Notes: generated by a model not told the origin, from the sequence alone. Shown: positions 8,670 through 17,483, counted from the stretch's first letter. The stretch is 64,000 bases of DNA from Agrobacterium salinitolerans (GCF_002008225.1 NZ_MRDH01000003.1:1-64000); one strand, 5' to 3'. Program-made: numbers and translations.

Positions 8670-9548
8670 TCATGTTTTGTCCGGCCTGCGGAACAACCGG
8701 GTCTGTTCGAACAGGCCTTCCAGTGCATTCATGCGTTCCCTGGTTTCATCCCAGGCGCCGTTCTGGACCGCTTCGATCAGCGCTTCGACCACAAACAGCG
8801 TGACAACCGAGGAATCCCATGCTGAGGGCGCTTCGATCCTGACGCGGAAAATGTGCAACGCGTGGCGCGCCACCGGCGATGTCCATTGATCGGTGAAGAG
8901 AATGATCTGCACACCGTTCGCCTTGGCCACTTCGGCCAGCGTCGTCATGTCGTGCTCGTAGCGGCGGATGTCGAAAATAACCAGCACGTCGCCGGCGCTC
9001 ATGTTCAACATATATTGCGGCCAGGCGCTGGAATTGGACGACATCAGCGTCGTTTTCGGCCGGATCACCTGCATGTGGGTGAAGAAATATTCGGCGATTG
9101 CACCGGTAATGCGCCCGCCGACGAAATAGATGCTGCGCTTGCGGTCGGAAAGCAGCGCTGCGGCATTGTCGAAGACGGCGGTGTCGAGATCGCTCAGCGT
9201 GTCGCGCAGATTGCCGGTGATGGCATCGGCGAAACGGTTGAGAATGTGCAGGCCCGGCGCATTGGTTGCCCAGCGGTCATGTTTGGCGACGGGGCCGGAG
9301 ATCGTCGCCTCCAGCTCCTGATGCAGATGCGCCTGAAATTCGGGATAGCCCTTATATCCGAGCTTCTGCACCATGCGCGCCACCGTCGGTGTGGAAACAC
9401 CGGCATTTTCCGCAATGGTGGTGATGCTGCCGAGGCCGGAAACGGGGTAGTTGCCGAGCAGGCTCTCTGCCAGCCGTTTTTCCGAACGGGTCAGTGCGTC
9501 GTAATGGGCATGGATGACATCCGACACGGTCGCCGTCGTGCTGCGCAA
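8670..9548 (-). CDS. RpiR family transcriptional regulator
   Basis: A 292-residue regulator with an N-terminal HTH_6 domain (about residues 1-75, including SITTIAENAGVSTPTVARMV) and a C-terminal SIS domain that in this family binds a small, often phosphorylated, ligand. The frame stays open to 9950 but that extension runs across the divergent hydrolase gene and is low-complexity. I therefore chose the TTG at 9548, which has GGAAGGGG six bases upstream. The gene lies directly upstream of the ABC importer genes and divergent from the amidohydrolase gene, so it could control either set. Confidence 0.87.
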   Translation of the reverse strand: MRSTTATVSDVIHAHYDALTRSEKRLAESLLGNYPVSGLGSITTIAENAGVSTPTVARMVQKLGYKGYPEFQAHLHQELEATISGPVAKHDRWATNAPGLHILNRFADAITGNLRDTLSDLDTAVFDNAAALLSDRKRSIYFVGGRITGAIAEYFFTHMQVIRPKTTLMSSNSSAWPQYMLNMSAGDVLVIFDIRRYEHDMTTLAEVAKANGVQIILFTDQWTSPVARHALHIFRVRIEAPSAWDSSVVTLFVVEALIEAVQNGAWDETRERMNALEGLFEQTRLFRRPDKT

Positions 9549-9649
9549 ATTTTTCCCCTTCCGGTCTTCTGCCGGTACATGGCTAAAATAAACATCCGCG
9601 CCAGCTATCGAGTCAATGGGAAAATGAAGAGAAAATTTCAAAATTCCAT

Positions 9650-9678
9650 TTGACACTCGCGATAATGTGAAGAATTCT
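9650..9678 (+). promoter_or_regulatory. Candidate sigma70-like promoter for the amidohydrolase gene
   Basis: TTGACA at 9650-9655 is followed after 17 bases by AATTCT at 9673-9678, about 45 bases before the ATG at 9724. The -10 element overlaps the palindrome AAGAATTCTT (9670-9679), and GAAAATTTC occurs at 9631-9639. Either could be a site for the divergent RpiR regulator. The assignment rests on sequence pattern only. Confidence 0.35.
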
Positions 9679-9723
9679 TTTCGACATTGACGGAGCGACG
9701 GGGTTTCCGGGCGGGGTTCGTGC

Positions 9724-10497
9724 ATGACGGTGCGGTCACGGTTTTTCACAGAAGCGGAAGGGCAGGCCGTCGGCATCGAGAATGCGGCGGCGAAGGGCGA
9801 CGTCCTCCTCGTCTGCGAACATGCGTCCGCTGCCATGCCACAAAAATACGGAACATTGGGCCTTTCGCCGGAGGTGCTTTCGAGCCATGTGGCCTGGGAT
9901 CCGGGCGCTCTGGCAGTTGCCCGGCTGCTTTCGGAAAAGTTTGACGCCACGCTTGTCTACCAGCGGTTTTCGCGCCTCGTCTATGATTGCAACCGGCCGC
10001 CCGAATCGCCTTCCGCCATGCCGGTGAAAAGCGAGATTTACGATATTCCCGGCAATTTCGATCTCAGCGAAGCGGAGCGGTTCGCCCGCACCTCCGCGCT
10101 TTATGTGCCGTTTCATGACCGGGTGAGCGAGATCATCGCCGCGCGGCAGGCGGCCGGCCGTAAAGTGGTGGTGGTGACCATCCACAGTTTCACGCCGGTT
10201 TATCACGGTCGGTTCCGAAAGGTTGAGATCGGCATCCTGCACGATGCCGACAGCCGTCTTGCGGATGCGATGCTGGCGGGCGCGGAAGGCTGCTCGCTCA
10301 CGGTCAATCGCAACGATCCCTATGGCCCGGAAGACGGCGTGACGCATACGCTGCGACTGCATGCGCTGCCGGACGGGCTTTTGAACGTCATGATCGAGAT
10401 CCGCAACGATCTCATCAGCAGTGAAGGAGAACAGGCGGAAATCGCCGGGGTTCTCCATGAGCTTATGGGGAAGGCGCTCTCATCAATCGATGAGTGA
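9724..10497 (+). CDS. N-formylglutamate amidohydrolase family protein
   Basis: This 257-residue protein matches the FGase family: VCEHAS near residue 37, HVAWDPGA, and the FSRLVYDCNRPP stretch in the N-terminal half. The classic enzyme releases formate from N-formylglutamate in histidine breakdown, but no hut genes are present here. It is encoded upstream of a permease, a glutamine-synthetase-like ligase and two dehydrogenases. It may therefore act on another N-substituted or gamma-linked glutamate amide. That alternative substrate is my inference. The gene is divergent from the RpiR gene. Confidence 0.85.
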   Translation: MTVRSRFFTEAEGQAVGIENAAAKGDVLLVCEHASAAMPQKYGTLGLSPEVLSSHVAWDPGALAVARLLSEKFDATLVYQRFSRLVYDCNRPPESPSAMPVKSEIYDIPGNFDLSEAERFARTSALYVPFHDRVSEIIAARQAAGRKVVVVTIHSFTPVYHGRFRKVEIGILHDADSRLADAMLAGAEGCSLTVNRNDPYGPEDGVTHTLRLHALPDGLLNVMIEIRNDLISSEGEQAEIAGVLHELMGKALSSIDE

Positions 10498-10506
10498 GGG
10501 AGCTAT

Positions 10507-10542
10507 GGCCGGCCGATGGTGAAAACACCGGGGCCGGCCGAT
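10507..10542 (+). repeat. Two direct copies of GGCCGGCCGAT
   Basis: The 11-base unit occurs at 10507-10517 and again at 10532-10542, a 25-base spacing, just after the amidohydrolase stop codon and upstream of the permease gene. Each contains the palindrome GGCCGGCC. Function unknown. Confidence 0.4.
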
Positions 10543-10721
10543 AGATAAGACTGCCGCCATTTTATAAAAACCGGCCATGCAGCCGAAAAAACAAAGCGGC
10601 AAGGGAACAGCAAGTGCGTGCGGCCAATCGCGGGAGACACCCGGGTGAAGCCGGAAACTGGGGCACAATCGGCCAATAATGGCTGACTGGCTTGTTTTTT
10701 TCTTATTCAGGAGAGAAGGGC

Positions 10722-12236
10722 ATGGACAGTTCATCGTCAGGCGTCAGCTACAAGAAGGCTGATGCATCCTATTTCGAAAAACGCGGACTATCCCGTTATG
10801 CGGGCGTATGGTCGCTCTGGGCGCTTGGCGTCGGCGCGGTCATTTCCGGGCATTTTTCCGGATGGAATTTCGGCTTTTCCACCGGCGGCTGGGGCGGCAT
10901 GCTGGTGGCAGGCATCATCATCGCCATCATGTATCTCGGGCTGACATTTTCGATTGCCGAAATGAGCCCGGCCCTGCCGCATACAGGTGCGGCCTATTCC
11001 TTCGCCCGCACGGCCATGGGGCCATGGGGAGGCTTCATCACCGGGCTTTGCGAAAATGTCGAATATGTGCTGACGCCGGCGGTCGTCGTCACCTTCATCA
11101 CGGCCTATGTGAACTCCATTCTCGGCCTCGATCCGGCCTATTCACCTTTCGTGTGGATCGTTTTTTATGCGATTTTCCTCGGGCTCAACGTCTTCGGACT
11201 TGAGCTTTCCTTCAAGGTGACATTGGTCATCACGCTGATTTCGCTTGCCGTTTTGGTGTTCTTCTGGATCAGCGCCATTCCCAACATCGATTTTTCGCGT
11301 TTTGCGCTCAACATCGGTGTCGGACCTGACGGCAAGGCGGTGGAACTGCCGGAGGGCGGCGGCTCCTTCTTCCCCTTCGGTTTTTCGGGCGTTCTCGCCA
11401 CGCTGCCTTTCGCGGTCTGGCTGTTTCTCGCCATCGAGCAGTTGCCGCTGGCGGCTGAGGAATCCGTCGATCCGAAACGCGACATGCCGAAGGGAATCAT
11501 CCTTGGTATGGTTACGCTGATGGTTTCGGCCTTCATGATCGTGCTGCTCAACCCGTCGCTGCCGGGCGTCGGCGCCTTCCATCTCAGCTCGTCGCTTGAG
11601 CCGCTTTTGGACGGTTTCAAGGCGATCTATGGCGATGGCGGCGTGGTGGTGCTCGGTCTCGTGGCTCTGACGGGCCTTATCGCCAGCTTCCATACGATCC
11701 TTTATGCGCAGGGCCGCCAGATTTATTCGTTGTCGCGTGCGGGTTATTTCCCGACCGTGCTGTCCATCACCCACTCGAAATACCGCACGCCATACGTGGC
11801 CAATATCACCGGCGCCATAGTCGGGCTCGCGGTCATGCTGGTCATCTGGTTCTCGCTGGGTGCGGAGCAGGGCGGCAGCATCATCGGCAGCGTGCTTCTG
11901 AACATGGCCGTTTTCGGTGCGATGTTCTCCTATATCATGCAGGCGATTTCCTTCATTCTTCTGCGCAAGAACCTGCCGCATATCGAGCGGCCGTTCCGGT
12001 CGCCCTTCGGTATTCCGGGTGCGGTGCTGACGATCATCATCGCCATCGTCACGCTGCTTTACCAGATCCAGGATCCGAACTTCACGAAGGGCGTGCTCTG
12101 GGTTGCCGTCTGGTTTGCTGTGGCGATTGCCTATTTCGGCCTCGTCGGTCGTCATCGCCTCATCCTGTCGCCGGAGGAGGAATTCGCGCTGGAGCACAAG
12201 CAGGCTGCCATGGCAGCGGCGGCTGCGAAGGTCTGA
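10722..12236 (+). CDS. APC family amino acid/amine permease (ethanolamine permease-like)
   Basis: A 504-residue permease with about twelve helices of the amino acid-polyamine-organocation superfamily. The N-terminal half (SLWALGVGAVISGHFSGWN) and the central IEQLPLAAEES resemble the ethanolamine permease subgroup. I placed the start at the ATG at 10722, which has GGAGAGAAGG just upstream, not at an in-frame TTG at 10692. The gene is followed 63 bases later by the glutamine-synthetase-like gene and is likely co-transcribed with it. It would import an amine, amino alcohol or amino acid for the downstream enzymes. Confidence 0.87.
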   Translation: MDSSSSGVSYKKADASYFEKRGLSRYAGVWSLWALGVGAVISGHFSGWNFGFSTGGWGGMLVAGIIIAIMYLGLTFSIAEMSPALPHTGAAYSFARTAMGPWGGFITGLCENVEYVLTPAVVVTFITAYVNSILGLDPAYSPFVWIVFYAIFLGLNVFGLELSFKVTLVITLISLAVLVFFWISAIPNIDFSRFALNIGVGPDGKAVELPEGGGSFFPFGFSGVLATLPFAVWLFLAIEQLPLAAEESVDPKRDMPKGIILGMVTLMVSAFMIVLLNPSLPGVGAFHLSSSLEPLLDGFKAIYGDGGVVVLGLVALTGLIASFHTILYAQGRQIYSLSRAGYFPTVLSITHSKYRTPYVANITGAIVGLAVMLVIWFSLGAEQGGSIIGSVLLNMAVFGAMFSYIMQAISFILLRKNLPHIERPFRSPFGIPGAVLTIIIAIVTLLYQIQDPNFTKGVLWVAVWFAVAIAYFGLVGRHRLILSPEEEFALEHKQAAMAAAAAKV

Positions 12237-12248
12237 TGCTCAAACAAA

Positions 12249-12272
12249 CGGGCGGCCTTATACGGCCGCCCG
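12249..12272 (+). other. Intercistronic hairpin without a T-tract
   Basis: CGGGCGGCC pairs with GGCCGCCCG around a six-base loop between the permease and ligase genes. No run of T follows, so it is more likely an mRNA-processing or stability element than a terminator. Confidence 0.45.
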
Positions 12273-12299
12273 GTCACGACAATAAAGGGAACGGATAAA

Positions 12300-13664
12300 A
12301 TGACGAGCTATACATTCGACGCGCTTAAGATGGATGTCGCTGAGGGGCGCATCGACACGGTTCTGGCCTGCCTTGTGGACATGCAGGGGCGTCTGATGGG
12401 CAAGCGGTTTCAGGCCGAGTTCTTCGTCGAAAGCGCCTTTGAGGAAACCCATAGCTGCAACTATGTGCTTGCCACCGATATGGAGATGGAAACCGTTCCC
12501 GGCTATAAATCCTCCAGCTGGGAAAAGGGTTACGGCGACTACGTTCTGAAACCCGATCTCTCGACGTTGCGGCGTGTGCCATGGCTGGAAGGCACGGCGC
12601 TGGTGCTGTGCGACGTGCTCGATCATCACACCCATGAGGAAGTGCCGCATTCGCCGCGCGCGCTGTTGAAAAAGCAGGTGGCGCGGCTTGAGGCGATGGG
12701 GCTGAAGGCCTTTATGGCGACGGAACTGGAATTCTTCCTGTTCGACCAGACTTTCGACGCGGCGCGCGCCAGCGGTTATAAAGACCTGAACCTCGCCAGC
12801 GGTTATAATGAGGATTACCATATCTTCCAGACGACCAAGGAAGAAGACGTCATGCGGGCGTTGCGCAAGGGCCTGCAGGGTGCGGGAATTCCGGTCGAGA
12901 ATTCCAAGGGCGAGGCCTCTGCCGGCCAGGCGGAAATCAATGTGCGTTATGCCGAGGCGCTGACTATGGCCGACCGGCACGCCATCATCAAGAACGCCAC
13001 CAAGGAGATCGCCTGGTCGAAGGGCAAGGCGGTGACGTTCCTTGCCAAGTGGAACTACAATGCTGCCGGCAGTTCTTCGCATATCCACCAGTCGCTGTGG
13101 AGCCTGGATGGCAAACCCGCTTTCCTCGACAAGGACGCCGAGCATGGCATGTCGCAGTTGATGCGGCACTATGTTGCCGGGCTTCTCGCCCATGCCAGCG
13201 AGATCACCTATTTCCTGGCGCCCTACATCAATTCCTACAAACGTTTCATGGCCGGCACCTTTGCGCCCACCAAGGCGATCTGGAGCCTCGACAACCGTAC
13301 CGCCGGATATCGTCTCTGCGGCGAGGGAACGAAGGGCATCCGCATCGAATGCCGCGTCGGCGGTTCCGATCTCAATCCCTATCTCGCCATGGCGGCTCTT
13401 CTGGCGGCGGGCATTGACGGCATCGAAAATAAACTCGAACTTGAGCCCGCTTTTGTCGGCGACGCCTATGGCGGCAAGGACGTGCGCGAGATACCCAAGA
13501 CATTGCGTGACGCCACCGCCTTTTTGGACGGATCGAAAATGCTGCGCAACGCCTTTGGCGACGATGTGATCGATCATTACGTCCGCGCCGGGGCGTGGGA
13601 ACAGGAAGAATACGACCGCCGCGTGACCGACTGGGAAGTGGCGCGCGGTTTCGAACGAGCCTAA
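12300..13664 (+). CDS. Glutamine synthetase family protein, probable gamma-glutamyl amide ligase
   Basis: A 454-residue member of the GS superfamily. ATELEFFLF, GQAEINVRY, HIHQSLW and the late RIECRVGGSDLNPY supply the metal, glutamate and ATP sites of the catalytic barrel. The N-terminal part is the short type seen in gamma-glutamylputrescine and gamma-glutamylethanolamide synthetases rather than in housekeeping GlnA, and there is no adjacent glnB. It probably joins glutamate to an amine using ATP. Its place between an amine permease and two dehydrogenases supports a catabolic role. The amine itself cannot be named from sequence alone. Confidence 0.85.
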   Translation: MTSYTFDALKMDVAEGRIDTVLACLVDMQGRLMGKRFQAEFFVESAFEETHSCNYVLATDMEMETVPGYKSSSWEKGYGDYVLKPDLSTLRRVPWLEGTALVLCDVLDHHTHEEVPHSPRALLKKQVARLEAMGLKAFMATELEFFLFDQTFDAARASGYKDLNLASGYNEDYHIFQTTKEEDVMRALRKGLQGAGIPVENSKGEASAGQAEINVRYAEALTMADRHAIIKNATKEIAWSKGKAVTFLAKWNYNAAGSSSHIHQSLWSLDGKPAFLDKDAEHGMSQLMRHYVAGLLAHASEITYFLAPYINSYKRFMAGTFAPTKAIWSLDNRTAGYRLCGEGTKGIRIECRVGGSDLNPYLAMAALLAAGIDGIENKLELEPAFVGDAYGGKDVREIPKTLRDATAFLDGSKMLRNAFGDDVIDHYVRAGAWEQEEYDRRVTDWEVARGFERA

Positions 13665-13682
13665 TCATTACGGGAAAACATC

Positions 13683-15071
13683 ATGACCATGATCCAGAAT
13701 ATCTCGCCCATCGACGGCTCGGTTTATGCCGAGCGGGAGGCGATGTCGCTGGAGGCGGCGCGGGCCGCCGTTTCTAAGGCGCGCAAGGCGCAGAAAGACT
13801 GGGCTCGACGCCCGCTTGAGGACCGCGTTCAGCTGGTTCTGAAGGGTGTCGCGCGACTCAACGAAATGGTTGATGACGTCGTGCCGGAACTGGCGCATAT
13901 GATGGGCCGTCCGGTTCGTTATGGTGGTGAGTTCAAGGGGTTCAACGAGCGCTCCAACTATGTCGCCTCCATCGCCGCCGATGCGCTGGCGCCCCTCGTC
14001 ATCGAGGAAAGCGGCAATTTCGAACGCCGTATCGAGCGCGAGGCGCATGGCGTTGTCTTCGTCATCGCGCCGTGGAACTATCCCTACATGACGGCGATCA
14101 ACACCGTGGCGCCCGCTTTGATGGCCGGCAATACGGTTGTCATCAAGCATGCGGCGCAGACGCTTCTCGTCGGCGAGCGCATGGTGCGGGCTTTCGTCGA
14201 GGCCGGTGTGCCTGACGATGTCTTCATCAATGTCTTCCTCGACCATGGCACGACGTCTGCACTGATTTCCGAGGGCCTGTTCAACTTCGTCAATTTCACC
14301 GGTTCGGTGGAAGGCGGTCGCGCCATCGAGCGCGCCGCTGCCGGCTCCTTCACCGGTCTCGGGCTTGAACTCGGCGGCAAGGATCCCGGTTACGTCATGG
14401 AGGATGCCGACCTCGATGCCGCCGTCGATACGCTGATGGATGGTGCGACCTATAATTCCGGGCAATGCTGCTGCGGTATCGAGCGTATCTACGTCAATGA
14501 AAACCTCTATGACGCCTTTGTCGAGAAGTCCGTGGCGTGGGTGTCCAACTACAAGCTCGGCAATCCGCTGGTTGAGGAAACCACGCTGGGGCCGATGGCC
14601 AACAAGCGTTTTGCCAAGGTCGTGCGTGCGCAAATCGCTGACGCCGTTGCCAAGGGCGCCAAAGCGCTGGTCGATCCCAAGCTTTTCCCCGCCGATGACG
14701 GCGAGAGCGCTTATGTCGCGCCGCAAATCCTCGTCAATGTCGATCATTCCATGGAGTTCATGACCGAAGAAACCTTCGGCCCGGCCCTTGGCATCATGAA
14801 GGTCAAGAACGACGATGAAGCCATCGCGCTGATGAATGACAGCAAATATGGCCTGACCGCTTCGCTGTGGACGCAGGATGCGGCGCGCGCGGGACGCATC
14901 GGCCGCGAGATCGAAACCGGCACCGTGTTCATGAACCGCGCCGATTATCTCGATCCCGCCCTTTGCTGGACCGGTGTTAAGGAAACCGGCCGTGGCGGTT
15001 CACTTTCCGTCCTCGGTTTCCAGAACCTGACCCGCCCGAAATCCTACCATCTGAAGAAAGTCACGAAATGA
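13683..15071 (+). CDS. NAD(P)-dependent aldehyde dehydrogenase
   Basis: A 462-residue aldehyde dehydrogenase. APWNYPY, LELGGKDPGYV with the general-base glutamate, and SGQCCCGIERIYV with the catalytic cysteine region are present in the expected order. Three consecutive cysteines at the active site are slightly unusual. The gene follows the ligase by 18 bases, and its stop codon overlaps the ATG of the next gene. It probably oxidises the aldehyde made by the downstream alcohol dehydrogenase or by amine breakdown, giving a gamma-glutamylated acid if the pathway proposed here is right. Confidence 0.9.
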   Translation: MTMIQNISPIDGSVYAEREAMSLEAARAAVSKARKAQKDWARRPLEDRVQLVLKGVARLNEMVDDVVPELAHMMGRPVRYGGEFKGFNERSNYVASIAADALAPLVIEESGNFERRIEREAHGVVFVIAPWNYPYMTAINTVAPALMAGNTVVIKHAAQTLLVGERMVRAFVEAGVPDDVFINVFLDHGTTSALISEGLFNFVNFTGSVEGGRAIERAAAGSFTGLGLELGGKDPGYVMEDADLDAAVDTLMDGATYNSGQCCCGIERIYVNENLYDAFVEKSVAWVSNYKLGNPLVEETTLGPMANKRFAKVVRAQIADAVAKGAKALVDPKLFPADDGESAYVAPQILVNVDHSMEFMTEETFGPALGIMKVKNDDEAIALMNDSKYGLTASLWTQDAARAGRIGREIETGTVFMNRADYLDPALCWTGVKETGRGGSLSVLGFQNLTRPKSYHLKKVTK

Positions 15072-16213
15072 ATATCGTCGCCAACTGGAGCTACCCCACC
15101 GCCGTCAAGCTTGGCCGTGGCCGGATCAAGGAACTGGCGGAAGCCTGCAAGACGCTTGGTATCAAGAGGCCGCTTCTCGTGACGGATCGCGGCCTTGCCA
15201 ATATGGCGATCACCGCGCATGCGCTCGACGTGCTGGAAGAGGCGGGTCTCGGCCGGGCGATCTTTGCCGAGGTCGATCCAAACCCGAACGAAATCAACAT
15301 GGAAGCCGGCGTGAAGGCCTATCGGGATGGCGGTCACGACGGTGTCGTGGCTTTCGGCGGCGGCTCGGGCCTCGATCTCGGCAAGACCATCGCCTTCATG
15401 GCCGGGCAGACGCGCCCGGTGTGGGATTTCGAGGATATCGGTGACTGGTGGACCCGGGCGGACGCTTCCAAGATTGCGCCTATCGTTGCCGTTCCGACGA
15501 CGGCGGGCACGGGTTCGGAAGTCGGCCGCGCCAGCGTCATCACCAATTCGCAGACCCATGTGAAGAAGATTATCTTCCATCCGAAGCTGTTGCCGGGCGT
15601 CGTCATCTGCGATCCGGAACTGACAGTCGGCATGCCGAAGGTCATCACGGCAGGCACCGGCATGGATGCCTTCGCCCATTGCCTCGAAGCTTATTCGTCG
15701 CCGTTCTTCCATCCGATGAGCGCCGGCGTGGCACTGGAGGGCCTGCGGCTCGTCAAGGAATTCCTGCCGCGCGCCTATAAGGATGGCACCGATATCGAAG
15801 CCCGCACCAATATGATGGCGGCGGCGGCGATGGGGGCGGTTGCCTTCCAGAAGGGTCTCGGCGCCATCCATTCGCTCTCGCACCCGATCGGCGCTGTCTA
15901 CAACACTCATCACGGCATGACCAATGCCGTCGTCATGCCGGCGGTGCTGCGGTTCAACCGTCCGGCTATCGAAGACAAGATTGCCCGCGCGGCCGCCTAT
16001 CTCGGCATTTCCGGCGGCTTCGACGGTTTTTATGATTATGTGCTGGAGCTTCGCAGGGAACTCGGCGTGCCCGAAAACCTGACCGCCATGGGCATCAAGC
16101 CGGATCGCATCGACGAACTGGCGGCGGAAGCAATCAAGGATCCGAGCTGCGGTGGCAATCCGGTGCCGATGACGCTGGAGAATACGAAGAAGTTGTTCGA
16201 GGACTGCTTCTGA
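15068..16213 (+). CDS. Iron-containing alcohol dehydrogenase (group III)
   Basis: A 381-residue group III alcohol dehydrogenase. GGGSGLDLGK binds the cofactor phosphate. The metal ligands lie in GMDAFAHCLEAY and in HSLSHPIGAVYNTHHG (Asp and three His). The ATG overlaps the aldehyde dehydrogenase stop (ATGA), which implies translational coupling. An alcohol-to-aldehyde step next to an aldehyde-to-acid step suggests that the substrate has a hydroxyl group, as an amino alcohol such as ethanolamine would. Confidence 0.9.
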   Translation: MNIVANWSYPTAVKLGRGRIKELAEACKTLGIKRPLLVTDRGLANMAITAHALDVLEEAGLGRAIFAEVDPNPNEINMEAGVKAYRDGGHDGVVAFGGGSGLDLGKTIAFMAGQTRPVWDFEDIGDWWTRADASKIAPIVAVPTTAGTGSEVGRASVITNSQTHVKKIIFHPKLLPGVVICDPELTVGMPKVITAGTGMDAFAHCLEAYSSPFFHPMSAGVALEGLRLVKEFLPRAYKDGTDIEARTNMMAAAAMGAVAFQKGLGAIHSLSHPIGAVYNTHHGMTNAVVMPAVLRFNRPAIEDKIARAAAYLGISGGFDGFYDYVLELRRELGVPENLTAMGIKPDRIDELAAEAIKDPSCGGNPVPMTLENTKKLFEDCF

Positions 16214-16598
16214 ATAAAGACTTAGCATTCGCCGGGCTTTTAAGGGGCGAGCGGGTGCCGCGTGTTTCTTCTCCCCGCCGGGGAGAAGGAAGGTCGCGGC
16301 AGCGGGATGAGGGGGCGAGGGTAGAGATATACCGAGAGCCGGCCCCCTCATCCGACCCTTCGGGCCACCTTCTCCCCGGCGGGGAGAAGAAATGAGCGGC
16401 AATGTCGTGTCCTGCATTAGGACAGCCAAGATACTGCCTGTATTTCATGAAGCTCGCGATAGCAATCGCGGGCTTTTTGTTGCGCCGGATAACCGTTCTT
16501 AGCCTTTTATTAACCCTGTTCGTTAAGATTATGGAAAGCACCATGAAGACGTCGGTGCGTGAATGAGCATGAAACGGCTCTGACCAACAGGGGGTATC
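16214..16598. other. Intergenic region holding a palindromic repeat
   Basis: This 385-base region separates the dehydrogenase gene from the ParA-like gene. Apart from the repeat at 16267-16392 it holds an AT-richer segment (about 16490-16540) containing ATTAACC and CGTTAAG, probably the promoter region of the ParA-like gene. No additional gene was seen. Confidence 0.5.
16267..16392. repeat. RIME-like rhizobial palindromic intergenic repeat
   Basis: The outer arms TTCTTCTCCCCGCCGGGGAG and its near-perfect reverse complement enclose an inner pair, GGGATGAGGGGGC and GCCCCCTCATCC. The right half carries the CCCTTCGGGCCACCTTCTCC wording common in rhizobial intergenic mosaic elements. It is non-coding and transcribes to a long cruciform or hairpin. 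It may act as an mRNA end or be a miniature mobile element. Only this copy is present in the window. Confidence 0.75.
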
Positions 16599-17315
16599 AT
16601 GTCAGTCATCACTTTTGCCAATACCAAGGGCGGTGCCGGGAAAACCACGGCCGTGCTGCTTCTGGCAACCGAACTGGCCCGCAGCGGCCATCGCGTGACG
16701 GTTCTGGATGCCGATCCGCAATTGTGGATTTCCCGGTGGTACGATCTTTCCGGTTCGGTAGAAAATCTGGCGGTGATTTCGCATGTGACGATGGCTTCGC
16801 TTGAGGCGCACATTCGCGAGAACCGGGCCAATACCGACTGTTTCATCATCGATTTGCCAGGCGCGAAAACGCCGCTTCTGACCATGGCGCTTGGTATTTC
16901 CGATCATGTGCTGATCCCGGTTCAGGGCTCGGCCATGGATGCCCGGGGTGCTGCGGAAGTGCTCGATCACATCGAATTCCTGAACCGCAGGATGGGCAAG
17001 GAGATCGCCCATTCCATCGTGCTGACGCGGGTCAATGCCATGGTGGCGACGCGTTCGCTCTTGCTCGTCAAGATGCTGCTGGCGGAAAAAAACGTCTCCG
17101 TGCTCAACACGGCGATCGTCGAGCGGGCGGCCTATCGTGATATTTTCGATTATGGCGGCACGCTTCTCCGTCTGGATGGCAAGAAGGTCAGCAACATCGA
17201 CAAGGCGGTCGAAAATGCGGCGGCCTTTGCCGAGGAAGTCATCAGCCTCCTGCCGAAAAGACTTCCAAGGCGCGTTGCGCATCTGGCGCGTTTGGTGACC
17301 CGCAGGGCTGCCTGA
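16599..17315 (+). CDS. Orphan ParA/VirC1-like ATPase
   Basis: A 238-residue ATPase of the ParA/MinD superfamily. The deviant Walker A KGGAGKTT is at residues 10-17, the switch DADP at 37-40 and the Walker B-like FIIDLPG at 82-88. No parB, parS-like cluster or plasmid replication gene is nearby, so it is not an ordinary partition locus. The TKGGAGKTTA start and the DADPQLWISRW segment recall VirC1, the ParA-like protein that aids T-DNA relaxosome assembly. Cell-pole positioning of some cargo is a reasonable guess; the cargo is unknown. Confidence 0.8.
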   Translation: MSVITFANTKGGAGKTTAVLLLATELARSGHRVTVLDADPQLWISRWYDLSGSVENLAVISHVTMASLEAHIRENRANTDCFIIDLPGAKTPLLTMALGISDHVLIPVQGSAMDARGAAEVLDHIEFLNRRMGKEIAHSIVLTRVNAMVATRSLLLVKMLLAEKNVSVLNTAIVERAAYRDIFDYGGTLLRLDGKKVSNIDKAVENAAAFAEEVISLLPKRLPRRVAHLARLVTRRAA

Positions 17316-17455
17316 CTCGGTTTTGCGATTCCCCGCTCGTTGCAGGGAGAACGCGACCTTGGCTGAAATTGGCTTCCCACAAAATGTGGAGGAGAGGCGC
17401 CGTTAAGAGGCGCTTCCCATGACCTCCTCATGGCGCGAAGTTTTTCGCTTGATTT

Positions 17456-17471
17456 GGAAATGATCGTTTCC
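17456..17471. promoter_or_regulatory. Operator GGAAATGATCGTTTCC upstream of the TetR gene
   Basis: A 16-base near-perfect palindrome lies 12 bases before the chosen start codon of the TetR gene. A second copy (18123-18138) lies before the MFS gene. The pair is the probable binding site of the TetR regulator. Confidence 0.65.
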
Positions 17472-17483
17472 TATATTCCGCTC

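Noticed and set aside
9549..9950. N-terminal extension of the RpiR frame
   Set aside because: It overlaps the divergent amidohydrolase gene and does not look like an HTH_6 protein; the TTG at 9548 has a strong ribosome binding site.
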